The notes under the pieces were generated by a model. That model made no database searches. It saw nothing but the letters and a program-made list of their open reading frames with translations, and was not told the origin of the DNA. From Bacillota bacterium (GTDB lineage Bacteria; Bacillota; Clostridia; Tissierellales; Sedimentibacteraceae): a stretch of 17,120 bases of DNA. Where the stretch lies: NCBI GenBank assembly GCA_029239575.1, contig JARBUP010000027.1, positions 1 through 17,120 of the forward strand, written 5' to 3'. Below are positions 1 through 7,518 of this stretch, one piece after another (positions within the stretch are counted from its first letter, which is position 1; each line of letters begins with the position of its first letter). A program made the translations under genes and the position numbers.

Positions 1-1578
1 ATTCAAATATTGGATATGTTTAGAATCAATAAAGCTTTTTATATTAAGAATAATAGAGAAAAAATTAAACAATTACTTTTTGTTGTATTATTTTTACTTT
101 TATTTATTTCAGTAACTGCAACTTCATTTATGTATAGCTATGGATTGTCTCAAACACTGACGTTATTAAACGCACTATATCTATTACCTATAATAATGAT
201 GACTGCATCAACTGCAGCTGTATTTTTTACAACTATTTATAAATCCAATGGAATATTGTTTGGATTTAAGGACTATGATTTTTTAATGTCGTTACCAGTT
301 AAAACAAGTGCAATAATAGGAAGTAGAATATTAATGCTTAATGTTATTAATGTTTTTGCTACATTTATAATACTTATACCTGCATGCATTATATATTCAA
401 TGAAAGTAAATACAAATACTATGTTTTTTATTATGAATATAATCTTATGCTTATTTATTCCTATGATTCCAATAATAATTGCAACTTTTTTAAGTTTTGC
501 AATTAATATAATATCAAGTAATTTTAAACACACTAATATAGTAAATATAATTTTGTCCTTATGTTTTATTTTAGGGTTAATGGCTGTTTCATTTAATTTA
601 AATAGTATGCAAAATATTGATAATTTAATAAATGTGAAAAATACTATAGAAGTTATGATTTATAAATATCCTATGACTACTTTGTATGCTGATTCTATTT
701 TAAAAGGCAATATAATATCTTTGCTGTTATTTATGCTAATTTCAATATTTGTTTTTATTGTATTTGTAATTTTAATTTCATATAATTTTAAAAAAATGAA
801 TTCTAATGTTCAGGCTAAAATAGTAAAATCAAATTATAAGATTGGAGAATTAAAAGTTTCTTCACATTTTAAAGCTCTTTATAAAAAAGATTTAAAAAGA
901 TATTTTTCATCACCTTTATATGTTTTAAATACAGGATTTGGAGTTGTCTTTTTAACATTTGGAACTTTAGGATCATTATTAATGGGTTTTGATAAAATGG
1001 GAGCTATGCTTGAAATACCACTTTTTGCAGATTTTATAAATAATTTAGCGCCATTAATAATATCATTTGTTGTTATAATGAGCTGCACTTCTTCCTGTTC
1101 TATTTCTATTGAAGGAAATAATTTATGGATATTAAAAACATTACCTGTAAATATTAAAACAATTTTTCTAAGCAAAGCAGCAGTTAATTTAACTTTATTA
1201 GTTCCACCTATAATATTTAACTGTACATTAATTGCTTCAATGTTAAAATTAAATTTAATAAATATTATTTTTTTATATTTAACTCCATTAAATTATACCT
1301 TGTTTATTTCCATTACAGGAATTATTGTAAATTTAAAGTTTCCAAAAATGAAATGGACTACAGAGCAAGCTGTTATTAAACAAAGTGTTTCAGTTTTAAT
1401 AGCCATGGCCATAGGATTTTTAAGTGTTGGTTTACCTATTTTTTTACTTACAAAAATACCTGATATAAATAAAATGTTAATTATTTTTATTACTAATATT
1501 ATAGTAATATTGTTAAATTTAATAATAATAAAGATATTAAATAGTTGGGGTATTAAAAAGTTTTTAAATTTAGAATAA
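1..1578 (+). CDS. ABC-2 type transporter permease, probably 5'-truncated by the window edge
   Basis: The reading frame is open from base 1. The first possible starts are a TTG at 10 and an ATG at 16, and neither has a visible ribosome binding site, so the true start probably lies upstream. The protein (about 520 residues seen) is almost entirely hydrophobic, with roughly twelve predicted membrane segments in two halves separated by a charged, lysine-rich stretch around residues 255-300. This resembles the large clostridial ABC-2 type exporter permeases that pair with a separate ATPase subunit. No ATPase gene is visible; it would be expected just upstream. Charged motifs such as FGFKDYDFLMSLPV follow the second membrane segment, in keeping with that family. 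The substrate cannot be told. The class (multi-span permease) is fairly sure; the exact family is inferred from overall character. Confidence 0.7.
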   Translation: MQILDMFRINKAFYIKNNREKIKQLLFVVLFLLLFISVTATSFMYSYGLSQTLTLLNALYLLPIIMMTASTAAVFFTTIYKSNGILFGFKDYDFLMSLPVKTSAIIGSRILMLNVINVFATFIILIPACIIYSMKVNTNTMFFIMNIILCLFIPMIPIIIATFLSFAINIISSNFKHTNIVNIILSLCFILGLMAVSFNLNSMQNIDNLINVKNTIEVMIYKYPMTTLYADSILKGNIISLLLFMLISIFVFIVFVILISYNFKKMNSNVQAKIVKSNYKIGELKVSSHFKALYKKDLKRYFSSPLYVLNTGFGVVFLTFGTLGSLLMGFDKMGAMLEIPLFADFINNLAPLIISFVVIMSCTSSCSISIEGNNLWILKTLPVNIKTIFLSKAAVNLTLLVPPIIFNCTLIASMLKLNLINIIFLYLTPLNYTLFISITGIIVNLKFPKMKWTTEQAVIKQSVSVLIAMAIGFLSVGLPIFLLTKIPDINKMLIIFITNIIVILLNLIIIKILNSWGIKKFLNLE

Positions 1579-1587
1579 TATTGTTTG

Positions 1588-1651
1588 CCTATATGTAACT
1601 AATTAAATTATGCTTAATAAAATATATTAGGATAATTTATCTGCATATAGG
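1588..1651 (+). repeat. Inverted repeat arms flanking the DUF3343 leader
   Basis: CCTATATG (1588-1595) is the exact reverse complement of CATATAGG (1644-1651), and the second arm runs into the AGGAGG ribosome binding site. Pairing of the two could partly cover that site. The arms are short and AT-rich and 48 bases apart, so this may be chance. Confidence 0.25.
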
Positions 1652-1659
1652 AGGAAATT

Positions 1660-1932
1660 ATGGAGCTATATATTATAACATTTACCAATCGTAATTATGC
1701 AATTGCTGCATTTAGCAAGTTAGAAAATATGCGAATAAAAAATATTAAATTAACATCAGTACCTTTTAGCATTAAAAGTGAATGTGATATTTGTATTAAA
1801 ACAAATGATAGAGAATCTTTAAAGGCAATTTTAAGAGAATGTAAAGGTAAATATCCTATAAATAATGTTTACAGTTCTGTAAAAGTTAACGGTACAAACA
1901 TGTATAAAATTTTACCTTTAGATATAAATTAA
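1660..1932 (+). CDS. DUF3343 family protein (putative Se/S carrier-like)
   Basis: A 90-residue protein with a strong AGGAGG site 7 bases before the ATG. The N-terminus (MELYIITFTNRNYAIAAF) and the later segment with Cys42 and Cys45 (ECDICIK) fit the DUF3343 family, small proteins annotated as putative selenium/sulfur carriers and often next to cysteine desulfurase or SirA/YedF-like genes. A third cysteine is at 61. In this window it lies directly upstream of the iscR-nifS-iscU block, which supports a role in handling persulfide sulfur, but that role is inferred and not shown biochemically as far as I know. It is separated from iscR by a strong hairpin terminator, so it is probably a separate transcript. 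Family assignment is from memory of the family's N-terminal pattern. Confidence 0.7.
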   Translation: MELYIITFTNRNYAIAAFSKLENMRIKNIKLTSVPFSIKSECDICIKTNDRESLKAILRECKGKYPINNVYSSVKVNGTNMYKILPLDIN

Positions 1933-1946
1933 AAATAATAATAATT

Positions 1947-2010
1947 TTGGGGGATTTAAGAACGGACTTTTATTACAAAAGGTTCGTACTTAAGTCCCCC
2001 AATTTTTTTT
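1947..2010 (+). terminator. Long-stem intrinsic terminator after the DUF3343 gene
   Basis: Bases 1947-1971 pair with 1978-2002 to give a stem of about 25 pairs with a 6-base loop. It has only one mismatch (A1961/A1988) and a few G-T wobbles. The base of the stem is TTGGGGGA/TCCCCCAA and it is followed by eight T residues (2003-2010). It should end transcription from the left before the iscR promoter. The G-rich/C-rich ends recall the palindromic elements at 3711 and 14757, but the interior differs. Confidence 0.85.
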
Positions 2011-2028
2011 AAAAAAAATTTCCTCTTT

Positions 2029-2091
2029 AATGTTGACAAAAATAGTGGGGTATAATATAATTAATCATACCCCACCAAAACAGTTGGGAAT
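2029..2091 (+). promoter_or_regulatory. iscR promoter with two IscR type-1-like operator sites
   Basis: A near-ideal sigma-A promoter is present: TTGACA at 2033-2038, a 17-base spacer and TATAAT at 2056-2061. It lies between two 25-bp imperfect dyads, at 2029-2053 and 2067-2091. Written as half-sites these are AATGTTGAC/GTGGGGTAT and ATACCCCAC/GTTGGGAAT. The inner halves, 2045-2053 and 2067-2075, are a perfect 9-bp inverted repeat around the -10 box. By eye each 25-mer matches about 21 of 25 positions of the E. coli IscR type-1 consensus as I remember it. The first covers the -35 box, the second the likely transcription start. The simplest reading is repression of iscR-nifS by [Fe-S]-IscR, as in E. 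coli. Binding is inferred. Confidence 0.7.
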
Positions 2092-2111
2092 GGATTTGAA
2101 AGGAGACTAAA

Positions 2112-2549
2112 ATGATTTTATCAACAAAGGGCAGATATGGATTAAAAGCAGTATTTGAACTTTCACTAAATTACGGTTTAGGACCAGTGTCTCTAAAAAA
2201 AATATCAGAAAAATATGAAATATCAGAAAATTACTTAGAACAACTTTTTGCAAAATTAAGAAAAGCAGGATATATTGAAACTATAAGAGGTTCACAAGGC
2301 GGTTATATGCTTGCTAAAGAACCAAAAGACTTAACAGTTGGTATGATACTTAGAACATTAGAAGGAGAAATGACTACTTCTGAATGTGTAAATAAAGAAG
2401 TTTGTTCAAGGGAATCAGTATGTGCTACAAGAAGCATATTTGAAAAAATAGAAAAAAGTATAACTGATGTTATAGATAAAATAACATTAGCTGATATGTA
2501 TGAAGAACATAAAGAAATTTTATTGGAGGCTAACAAGCAAAATGAATAA
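2112..2549 (+). CDS. iscR: Rrf2/IscR-type [Fe-S]-sensing transcription regulator
   Basis: A 145-residue Rrf2-family regulator. The N-terminal winged helix (MILSTKGRYGLKAVFELS, then the recognition region with ISENYLEQLFAKLRKAGYI and GSQGGYMLAKEP, about residues 1-75) is typical. Three cysteines at 92, 98 and 104 keep the C-x5-C-x5-C spacing and even the numbering of the [2Fe-2S]-binding cysteines of E. coli IscR, which separates it from CymR-like members that lack them. The position of the fourth ligand, His107 in E. coli, is Arg here, so the fourth ligand may differ. Start ATG has AAGGAGA 6-7 bases upstream. Its stop overlaps the start of the cysteine desulfurase by 8 bases, so the two are co-transcribed. 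It probably represses its own promoter and so couples desulfurase supply to Fe-S status. Confidence 0.9.
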   Translation: MILSTKGRYGLKAVFELSLNYGLGPVSLKKISEKYEISENYLEQLFAKLRKAGYIETIRGSQGGYMLAKEPKDLTVGMILRTLEGEMTTSECVNKEVCSRESVCATRSIFEKIEKSITDVIDKITLADMYEEHKEILLEANKQNE

Positions 2550-3705
2550 AAAACTATATCTTGATAATGCTGCAACAACTAAAGTTAAAAAAGAAGTTAT
2601 TGAAGAAATGAAAGAATATTTTGATGTAATGTATGGAAATCCATCAAGTCAGTTATATGAACTTGGAAGAAAATCAAAAGAAGCAATCGAAAAAGCAAGA
2701 AAAGAAGTTGCAGATTTTATTAATGCTGATGAAAAAGAAATTTATTTTACAGCTGGCGGATCTGAATCAGATAACTGGGCTATAAAAGGAGTTGCTTTTG
2801 CTAATAAAAATAAAGGAAATCATATTATTACAACTAAAATAGAACATCATGCAGTTTTGCACACTTGTGAGTATCTTGAAAAATTTGGGTTCGAAACAAC
2901 ATATTTAAATGTTGACCAGTATGGAATGATTAATTTAGAAGAGTTAAAACAAAGCATTCGCCCTGAAACAATTTTAATATCAGTTATGTTTGCTAATAAT
3001 GAAATAGGAACAATTCAGCCAATAGAGCAAATTGGAGAAATAGCTAAAGAACACGGAATTATATTCCACACTGATGCAGTTCAGGCGTTAGGCGGAGTTA
3101 GAATAGATGTAAAAAAACAACATATAGATTTATTGTCAGTGTCAGCACATAAAGTTGGTGGACCTAAAGGTATAGGGGCAATGTATATCAAAAAAGGTGT
3201 TAAAATAGACAACTTCATCCACGGCGGCGGACAAGAAAGAGGAAAAAGAGCTGGAACTGAAGGCGTACAAAATATAGCTGGTTTTGGTAAAGCTGTTGAA
3301 TTAGCAGCAAAGAATTTCGATGAACACAATGATTATTTAATTAAATTAAGAACAAAATTAATTGAAGGTATTAAAGCTAATATACCTGATGTAGTGTTAA
3401 ATGGTCACCCTACAAATAGGCTTCCTAATAATGTAAACTTCTCATATAAATATGTTGAAGGAGAAGCAATATTATTATTGTTAGACATGGAAGGAATTGC
3501 AGCTTCAAGCGGTTCTGCATGTACATCTGGCTCACTTGATCCATCCCATGTGCTTTTAGCAACAGGACTCGATCATGGAACAGCTCACGGTTCAATTCGT
3601 TTTACTTTGAGCGATGAAATAACAGAAGAAGATATTGATTTTGTTGTTGAAACTATGAGGGCAATTATTTCAAGACTAAGAGAAATTTCACCTTTAAATA
3701 AATAA
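2542..3705 (+). CDS. nifS: Cysteine desulfurase, NifS/IscS type
   Basis: A 387-residue PLP-dependent class V aminotransferase-fold enzyme that takes sulfur from cysteine and passes it as persulfide to the IscU scaffold and tRNA thiolation enzymes. Visible landmarks: N-terminal YLDNAATT, the EHHAV motif (101-105), HTDAVQ (176-181), the PLP lysine Lys204 in SAHKVGGPKG, and the catalytic Cys327 in SSGSACTSGSLDPSHV, a mobile-loop pattern of group I (NifS/IscS) enzymes. The frame is open further upstream to 2500, but that would put the start inside iscR without a binding site. The ATG at 2542 follows GGAGG at 2525-2529 and gives the family's usual N-terminus. A palindromic element starts 5 bases after its stop. 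Beyond it, in the same frame, a plausible 3' coding remnant is seen (see findings). Confidence 0.95.
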   Translation: MNKKLYLDNAATTKVKKEVIEEMKEYFDVMYGNPSSQLYELGRKSKEAIEKARKEVADFINADEKEIYFTAGGSESDNWAIKGVAFANKNKGNHIITTKIEHHAVLHTCEYLEKFGFETTYLNVDQYGMINLEELKQSIRPETILISVMFANNEIGTIQPIEQIGEIAKEHGIIFHTDAVQALGGVRIDVKKQHIDLLSVSAHKVGGPKGIGAMYIKKGVKIDNFIHGGGQERGKRAGTEGVQNIAGFGKAVELAAKNFDEHNDYLIKLRTKLIEGIKANIPDVVLNGHPTNRLPNNVNFSYKYVEGEAILLLLDMEGIAASSGSACTSGSLDPSHVLLATGLDHGTAHGSIRFTLSDEITEEDIDFVVETMRAIISRLREISPLNK

Positions 3706-3710
3706 TTAAA

Positions 3711-3765
3711 GGGGGACGGTCTTTAAAGCCCTTAAGATAGACTATGTCAAAAAAAGACCGTACCC
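3711..3765. repeat. Palindromic element copy A (GGGGACGGTC family)
   Basis: A 55-bp element just after the nifS stop. The left arm GGGGACGGTCTT (3712-3723) pairs with AAGACCGTACCC (3754-3765) with one mismatch. The interior (CCCTTAAGATAGAC... followed by A7) is clearly homologous to that of the copy at 14757-14812. It could fold in the nifS-iscU transcript and act as a partial terminator or RNA stabiliser. It is more likely a small dispersed, possibly mobilised repeat than a gene-specific terminator, because two distant copies share the loop as well as the stem. Confidence 0.85.
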
Positions 3766-3771
3766 AAAAAT

Positions 3772-3825
3772 AATAACGAGATTGAAGAAATTTTAGATTT
3801 AATAAACAAACAAAAATTAAATTAA
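3772..3825 (+). pseudogene. Possible detached 3' remnant of nifS
   Basis: Immediately after the palindromic element, in the same frame as nifS, 17 sense codons precede a TAA. They read NNEIEEILDLINKQKLN, a charged amphipathic sequence that looks like real protein. One reading is that the element landed in the last codons of nifS and supplied an early stop. Equally, this could be chance in a short stretch. Confidence 0.25.
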
Positions 3826-3859
3826 AAAATATAATATTTTATATAAATCGGAGGATACT

Positions 3860-4288
3860 ATGTATACAGAAACAGTTATGGATCACTTTAGAAATCCAAG
3901 AAATGTTGGACATATGGAAAATGCAGATGGTGTAGGCCAAGTAGGAAACGTTAAATGCGGTGATATAATGAAAATTTATTTAAAAATAAATGATGAAATA
4001 ATTGAAGATGTAAAATTTGAAACATTTGGATGTGGTTCAGCAATTGCATCATCAAGCATGGCTACTGAACTTATAAAAGGAAAAAGCATAGACGAAGCTG
4101 TTGAACTTTCTAATAAAGCAGTTATTGAAGCATTGGGTGGTCTTCCACCAGTTAAAGTTCACTGTTCAGTTTTAGCAGAGCAAGCAATTAAATCAGCTCT
4201 TTATGATTATGCACAAAAAACAAATAAAACTATTAAAGGTTTAGAGAATTTTAATCCTGAAGATGAAGAAGAATTTGGGTGTCATTAA
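3860..4288 (+). CDS. iscU: IscU/NifU-type Fe-S cluster scaffold protein
   Basis: A 142-residue scaffold on which Fe-S clusters are built with sulfur from the desulfurase encoded just upstream. The N-terminus (MYTETVMDHFRNPRNVG) is characteristic. The three cluster/sulfur-accepting cysteines are Cys33 (in VKCGD, with the conserved Asp35), Cys58 (in FGCGSAIASSS) and Cys102 (in VHCSVLAEQAI, preceded by His101). It is the NifU N-terminal-domain form common in clostridia, with no ferredoxin or Nfu domain. The C-terminus is an acidic tail ending Gly-Cys-His, which I do not recognise as conserved. CGGAGG precedes the ATG by 5-6 bases. It follows nifS across 154 bases that hold the palindromic element, so it is probably in the same operon but perhaps at a different level. 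A clear terminator follows. Confidence 0.92.
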   Translation: MYTETVMDHFRNPRNVGHMENADGVGQVGNVKCGDIMKIYLKINDEIIEDVKFETFGCGSAIASSSMATELIKGKSIDEAVELSNKAVIEALGGLPPVKVHCSVLAEQAIKSALYDYAQKTNKTIKGLENFNPEDEEEFGCH

Positions 4289-4292
4289 TATT

Positions 4293-4319
4293 AACAGCGG
4301 TTTATAGCCGCTGTTTTTT
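4293..4319 (+). terminator. Intrinsic terminator after iscU
   Basis: AACAGCGG (4293-4300) and CCGCTGTT (4308-4315) form a perfect 8-bp stem with a 7-base loop, followed by a run of six T from 4314. It starts four bases after the iscU stop and ends the iscR-nifS-iscU transcript. Confidence 0.9.
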
Positions 4320-4322
4320 ATA

Positions 4323-4352
4323 TTGACAATATATGATAAAATACATTATAAT
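4323..4352 (+). promoter_or_regulatory. Sigma-A-type promoter of alaS
   Basis: TTGACA at 4323-4328 and TATAAT at 4347-4352 with an 18-base spacer. They lie just after the iscU terminator, about 60 bases before the alaS start. The leader is too short for a T-box. Confidence 0.75.
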
Positions 4353-4411
4353 TTCCTTATTATAAATGATTATATTACATATGAAAATGGACGGAAATAA
4401 TTGGAGGGTAA

Positions 4412-7039
4412 ATGGATAATTTTTCAATAAATAACATACGAAAAGAATTTTTAGAGTTTTATAAAAACAAAGGACATTTAACGGAGCAAAGTTTTTCTTT
4501 AGTTCCAAAAAATGATAAAAGTTTATTGCTCATAGGTGCAGGTATGGCACCAATGAAAAAGTATTTTACAGGTGCTGAAACACCACCATCAAAACGTATG
4601 GCTACATGTCAAAAATGCGTTCGAACTGGTGATATTGATAACGTTGGTATAACTGCAAGACATTTAACTTTTTTTGAAATGCTCGGTAATTTTTCTTTTG
4701 GAGATTATTTTAAAGTTGAAGCTATTACATGGGCTTGGGAATTTTTAACTGAAAAATTAAAAGTTGATAAAGATAAACTTTGGGTAACAGTTTTTTATGA
4801 AGATGAAGAAGCTTTAAAAATATGGAATGAAAAAATAGGTTTACCACTACATAGAATTGTTAAGTTAGGCAAGGAAGACAATTTCTGGGAGTTAGAAGTA
4901 GGCCCTAGTGGCCCATGTTCAGAAATATATTATGATTTAGGAGAAGAAAGAGGCTGTAATTCACCTGATTGTAAACCAGGATGTGATTGTTCAAGATATA
5001 TAGAAATATGGAACCTTGTATTTACTCAATTTGATAAAGATGAACAAGGTGTTTATCATCCATTACCAAACCCAAATATAGATACTGGAGCAGGTTTAGA
5101 AAGAGTTGCAACAGCATTACAAGGAAAAGAAACAGTTTTTGATGTTGAACCTTTAAGATCCGTTGTTAGAAAAGCAGAAGAATTATCAAATGTAGTATAT
5201 GGAAAAAACAAGAAAAATGATACTGCTATGAAAATTATCTGTGATCATTCAAGAGCTGCTACATTTTTAATAGGTGATGGAGTTATTCCTTCAAATGAAG
5301 GTAGGGGTTATGTTTTAAGAAGATTAATAAGAAGAGCTATTCGTCAAGGTAAATCTATTGGAATTAAAAAGGAATTTTTATGCGAAACTGTTCAAGTTGT
5401 TATTGACCAATGGAATAATGCATATCCTGAGCTTAAAGAAAAAGAAAATTACATATTAAAAATAGTAAAATTAGAAGAAGAAAGATTTAAAATTACAATT
5501 GATCAAGGTCTTGAACTTTTAAATAAAGAAATAGAAAAGTTAAATGAATCAGGTACATCAAACTTTGATGGAAATGTAGCATTTAAACTTTATGATACAT
5601 ATGGTTTCCCAGTTGAGTTGACTGAAGAAATTTTAAATGAAAATAACATTAAGTTAAATAAAAGTGAATTTTCTCGCATAATGGAAGAACATAGAATTAT
5701 GGCAAGAGAAGCAAGAAAAGGTACTGGAAGTTCAGGTTGGAAAAATGAAGATTTTAATATTGATGTGCCTAAAACTGAATTTACAGGTTATAATGATTTA
5801 GAAAATGATTCTAAAATTTTAAGCATAATAGTTGATGGAGAAGAAACTAACAATATAGAAAAAACTCAATCAGGTTATATTATTTTAGATAAAACTCCAT
5901 TTTATGCTGAATCAGGCGGTCAAATAGGTGACACAGGAAAATTAATCAGTGATAGTGTAGAATTAAAAGTTTTAAATACTAAAAAATATAATCAGGACAT
6001 TTTTATTCATGAAGTTGAAGTTTTAAATGGTAAAGTATCCATAGGCGATAATGTTAAATCATTAATCGATGTGGATAAAAGAAAAAATACAGCTAAAAAT
6101 CATACATGTACTCATATACTTCATAGAGTATTAAAAAATTTATTAGGTGATCATGTAAGTCAAGCAGGCTCATATGTAACTGATGAAAGATTAAGATTTG
6201 ACTACACACATTTTGAAGGTGTTGATTCAGCTTTAATAAAAGAAGTGGAAAGAAAAGTTAATGAAGCTATTTTACAGGATTATATTGTTAAAACAGATGT
6301 TTTAAGTTTAGAAGAAGCTAAACAAACAGGTGCTACAGCTTTATTTGATGAAAAATACGGAGATTCAGTAAGAGTTGTAAGTATTGAGAGTTTTAGCAAA
6401 GAACTTTGCGGTGGAACTCATATAGACCAAACAGCTAAAATTGGAATGTTTAAAATTGTATCAGAAGGAAGTATAGCATCAGGAATTAGAAGAGTTGAGG
6501 CAGTAACTGGAAGAGCAGCAATAAATTATTTCAATGAATTAAATAATTTAATTGATGATTTATCTATTTCTATGAAATCTACTAAAGATGATTTGTTAAA
6601 TAGAGTTAATATTCTTAAGAAAGAAACAAAAGAAAAAGATAAAGAAATTCAAAAGTTAAACAATGAAATATTAAAAAGTAGTATGGGTCAAATTCTTGAC
6701 CAATATGAAGAAATAAATGGCATGAAACTTTTCTTAATAAAATTAAAAGATAAAGATGCTAATGCTTTAAGAGATATGGCTGATAAAATAAAAGATAAAA
6801 ACGAAAGCTGTATAATTTTATTAGCTTCTGAATTAGATGGTAAAGTTTTATTTGTTTCATCTGTTTCAAAGGATTTAAATTCTAAAGGAATTCTTGCTGG
6901 AAATATAGTTAAAGAAGCTGCAATGGTTGCAGGCGGCGGTGGAGGCGGAAGACCTGACTTTGCTCAAGCTGGGGGAAAAAATCCGGAAAAAATTAATGAA
7001 GCATTAGAATCAGTTAAAAAGTTAATTGCATCAATTTAA
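4412..7039 (+). CDS. alaS: Alanyl-tRNA synthetase
   Basis: An 875-residue class II synthetase that charges tRNA-Ala, of the usual bacterial length and domain order. The catalytic domain begins with IRKEFLEFYKNKGH and includes the class II motif 1 region around RMATCQKCVRTGDID and FFEMLGNFSFGDYF. A cysteine-rich insert follows (GCNSPDCKPGCDCSRYIEIW). The editing domain carries the zinc site His564-x3-His568 (NHTCTHILH) and Cys666-x3-His670 (CGGTH). A coiled-coil linker runs over about residues 705-755, and the C-terminal DHHA1 domain has the glycine-rich run in AGGGGGGRPDFAQAGGKNP near residue 840. TTGGAGGG precedes the ATG by about 5 bases. It has its own promoter. All key residues are present; the enzyme looks fully functional and able to clear mischarged Ser/Gly. 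Confidence 0.98.
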   Translation: MDNFSINNIRKEFLEFYKNKGHLTEQSFSLVPKNDKSLLLIGAGMAPMKKYFTGAETPPSKRMATCQKCVRTGDIDNVGITARHLTFFEMLGNFSFGDYFKVEAITWAWEFLTEKLKVDKDKLWVTVFYEDEEALKIWNEKIGLPLHRIVKLGKEDNFWELEVGPSGPCSEIYYDLGEERGCNSPDCKPGCDCSRYIEIWNLVFTQFDKDEQGVYHPLPNPNIDTGAGLERVATALQGKETVFDVEPLRSVVRKAEELSNVVYGKNKKNDTAMKIICDHSRAATFLIGDGVIPSNEGRGYVLRRLIRRAIRQGKSIGIKKEFLCETVQVVIDQWNNAYPELKEKENYILKIVKLEEERFKITIDQGLELLNKEIEKLNESGTSNFDGNVAFKLYDTYGFPVELTEEILNENNIKLNKSEFSRIMEEHRIMAREARKGTGSSGWKNEDFNIDVPKTEFTGYNDLENDSKILSIIVDGEETNNIEKTQSGYIILDKTPFYAESGGQIGDTGKLISDSVELKVLNTKKYNQDIFIHEVEVLNGKVSIGDNVKSLIDVDKRKNTAKNHTCTHILHRVLKNLLGDHVSQAGSYVTDERLRFDYTHFEGVDSALIKEVERKVNEAILQDYIVKTDVLSLEEAKQTGATALFDEKYGDSVRVVSIESFSKELCGGTHIDQTAKIGMFKIVSEGSIASGIRRVEAVTGRAAINYFNELNNLIDDLSISMKSTKDDLLNRVNILKKETKEKDKEIQKLNNEILKSSMGQILDQYEEINGMKLFLIKLKDKDANALRDMADKIKDKNESCIILLASELDGKVLFVSSVSKDLNSKGILAGNIVKEAAMVAGGGGGGRPDFAQAGGKNPEKINEALESVKKLIASI

Positions 7040-7069
7040 ATTATTTAAATTAGTAAAAATAAATTGTAT

Positions 7070-7098
7070 TTGATTTTAATTTAAAAATGTATTATAAT
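7070..7098 (+). promoter_or_regulatory. Probable sigma-A promoter of ireB
   Basis: TTGATT at 7070-7075, a 17-base spacer and TATAAT at 7093-7098, ending 17 bases before the ireB ATG. It gives the gene a start independent of alaS, after which I see no terminator. Confidence 0.6.
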
Positions 7099-7115
7099 GT
7101 ATAGAGGTGGTTTTG

Positions 7116-7382
7116 ATGGATAAAAATGTTAGCAACAATACAGCAAAATTTGATTATAGTATGGAATCACTTAATGGAGCTCGTGAAATATTATCCCAGG
7201 TATATCAATCACTTAAAGAAAAGGGATACAATCCAAATAACCAGCTTATAGGATACATATTGTCGGGAGACCCAACTTATATAACTAATCACAATAATGC
7301 GAGAAGTTTAATAAGAAAATTAGAACGTGATGAATTATTAGAAGAAATTTTAGGAGTTTATTTAGACGTTATAGATTTATAG
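7116..7382 (+). CDS. ireB: IreB family regulatory phosphoprotein (UPF0297/DUF965)
   Basis: An 88-residue protein of the IreB/YrzL family. In Enterococcus faecalis IreB is a substrate of the IreK Ser/Thr kinase and IreP phosphatase and acts in cephalosporin resistance. Family signatures are clear: EKGYNPNNQLIGYILSGDP and NNARSLIRKLERDELLEE. The flexible N-terminus has Ser6 and Thr9 with the same three-residue spacing that I recall for the two phosphorylated threonines of the enterococcal protein, so phosphorylation is possible here. The frame can be read from a GTG at 7107, but that codon is part of the binding site AGAGGTGG (7103-7110), so the ATG at 7116 is the real start. The usual neighbours ruvX and DUF1292 follow, but an aldo/keto reductase and a terminator come between. 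No kinase gene is in view. Confidence 0.93.
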   Translation: MDKNVSNNTAKFDYSMESLNGAREILSQVYQSLKEKGYNPNNQLIGYILSGDPTYITNHNNARSLIRKLERDELLEEILGVYLDVIDL

Positions 7383-7444
7383 TAAATTATAATTTATAAA
7401 TGAAAAATAAAATCTTTGTAAATTAAATATTAAAAATTATTATA

Positions 7445-7477
7445 TAGCAGTATATAACAATATACTGCTAAATTTTT
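7445..7477 (+). terminator. Intrinsic terminator after ireB
   Basis: TAGCAGTATA (7445-7454) and TATACTGCTA (7461-7470) make a perfect 10-bp stem with a 6-base loop, followed by AATTTTT. It separates ireB from the aldo/keto reductase-ruvX operon. Confidence 0.85.
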
Positions 7478-7518
7478 AATTTATATAATATTTTTATGTA
7501 AATTAAATTGAGGTAAGT

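Noticed and set aside
1947..2002. Third copy of the GGGGACGG palindromic family
   Set aside because: It has a similar G-run/C-run outer stem, but the inner sequence is different and it ends in a T-run, so I treat it as an ordinary terminator.
4356..4380. Fur/PerR box-like AT dyad near the alaS leader
   Set aside because: The 7-1-7 symmetry fails when aligned, and such AT-rich partial dyads are frequent in this DNA.
4353..4411. T-box riboswitch in front of alaS
   Set aside because: Only about 60 bases lie between the promoter and the start; there is no room for a T-box and no specifier or antiterminator hairpin.
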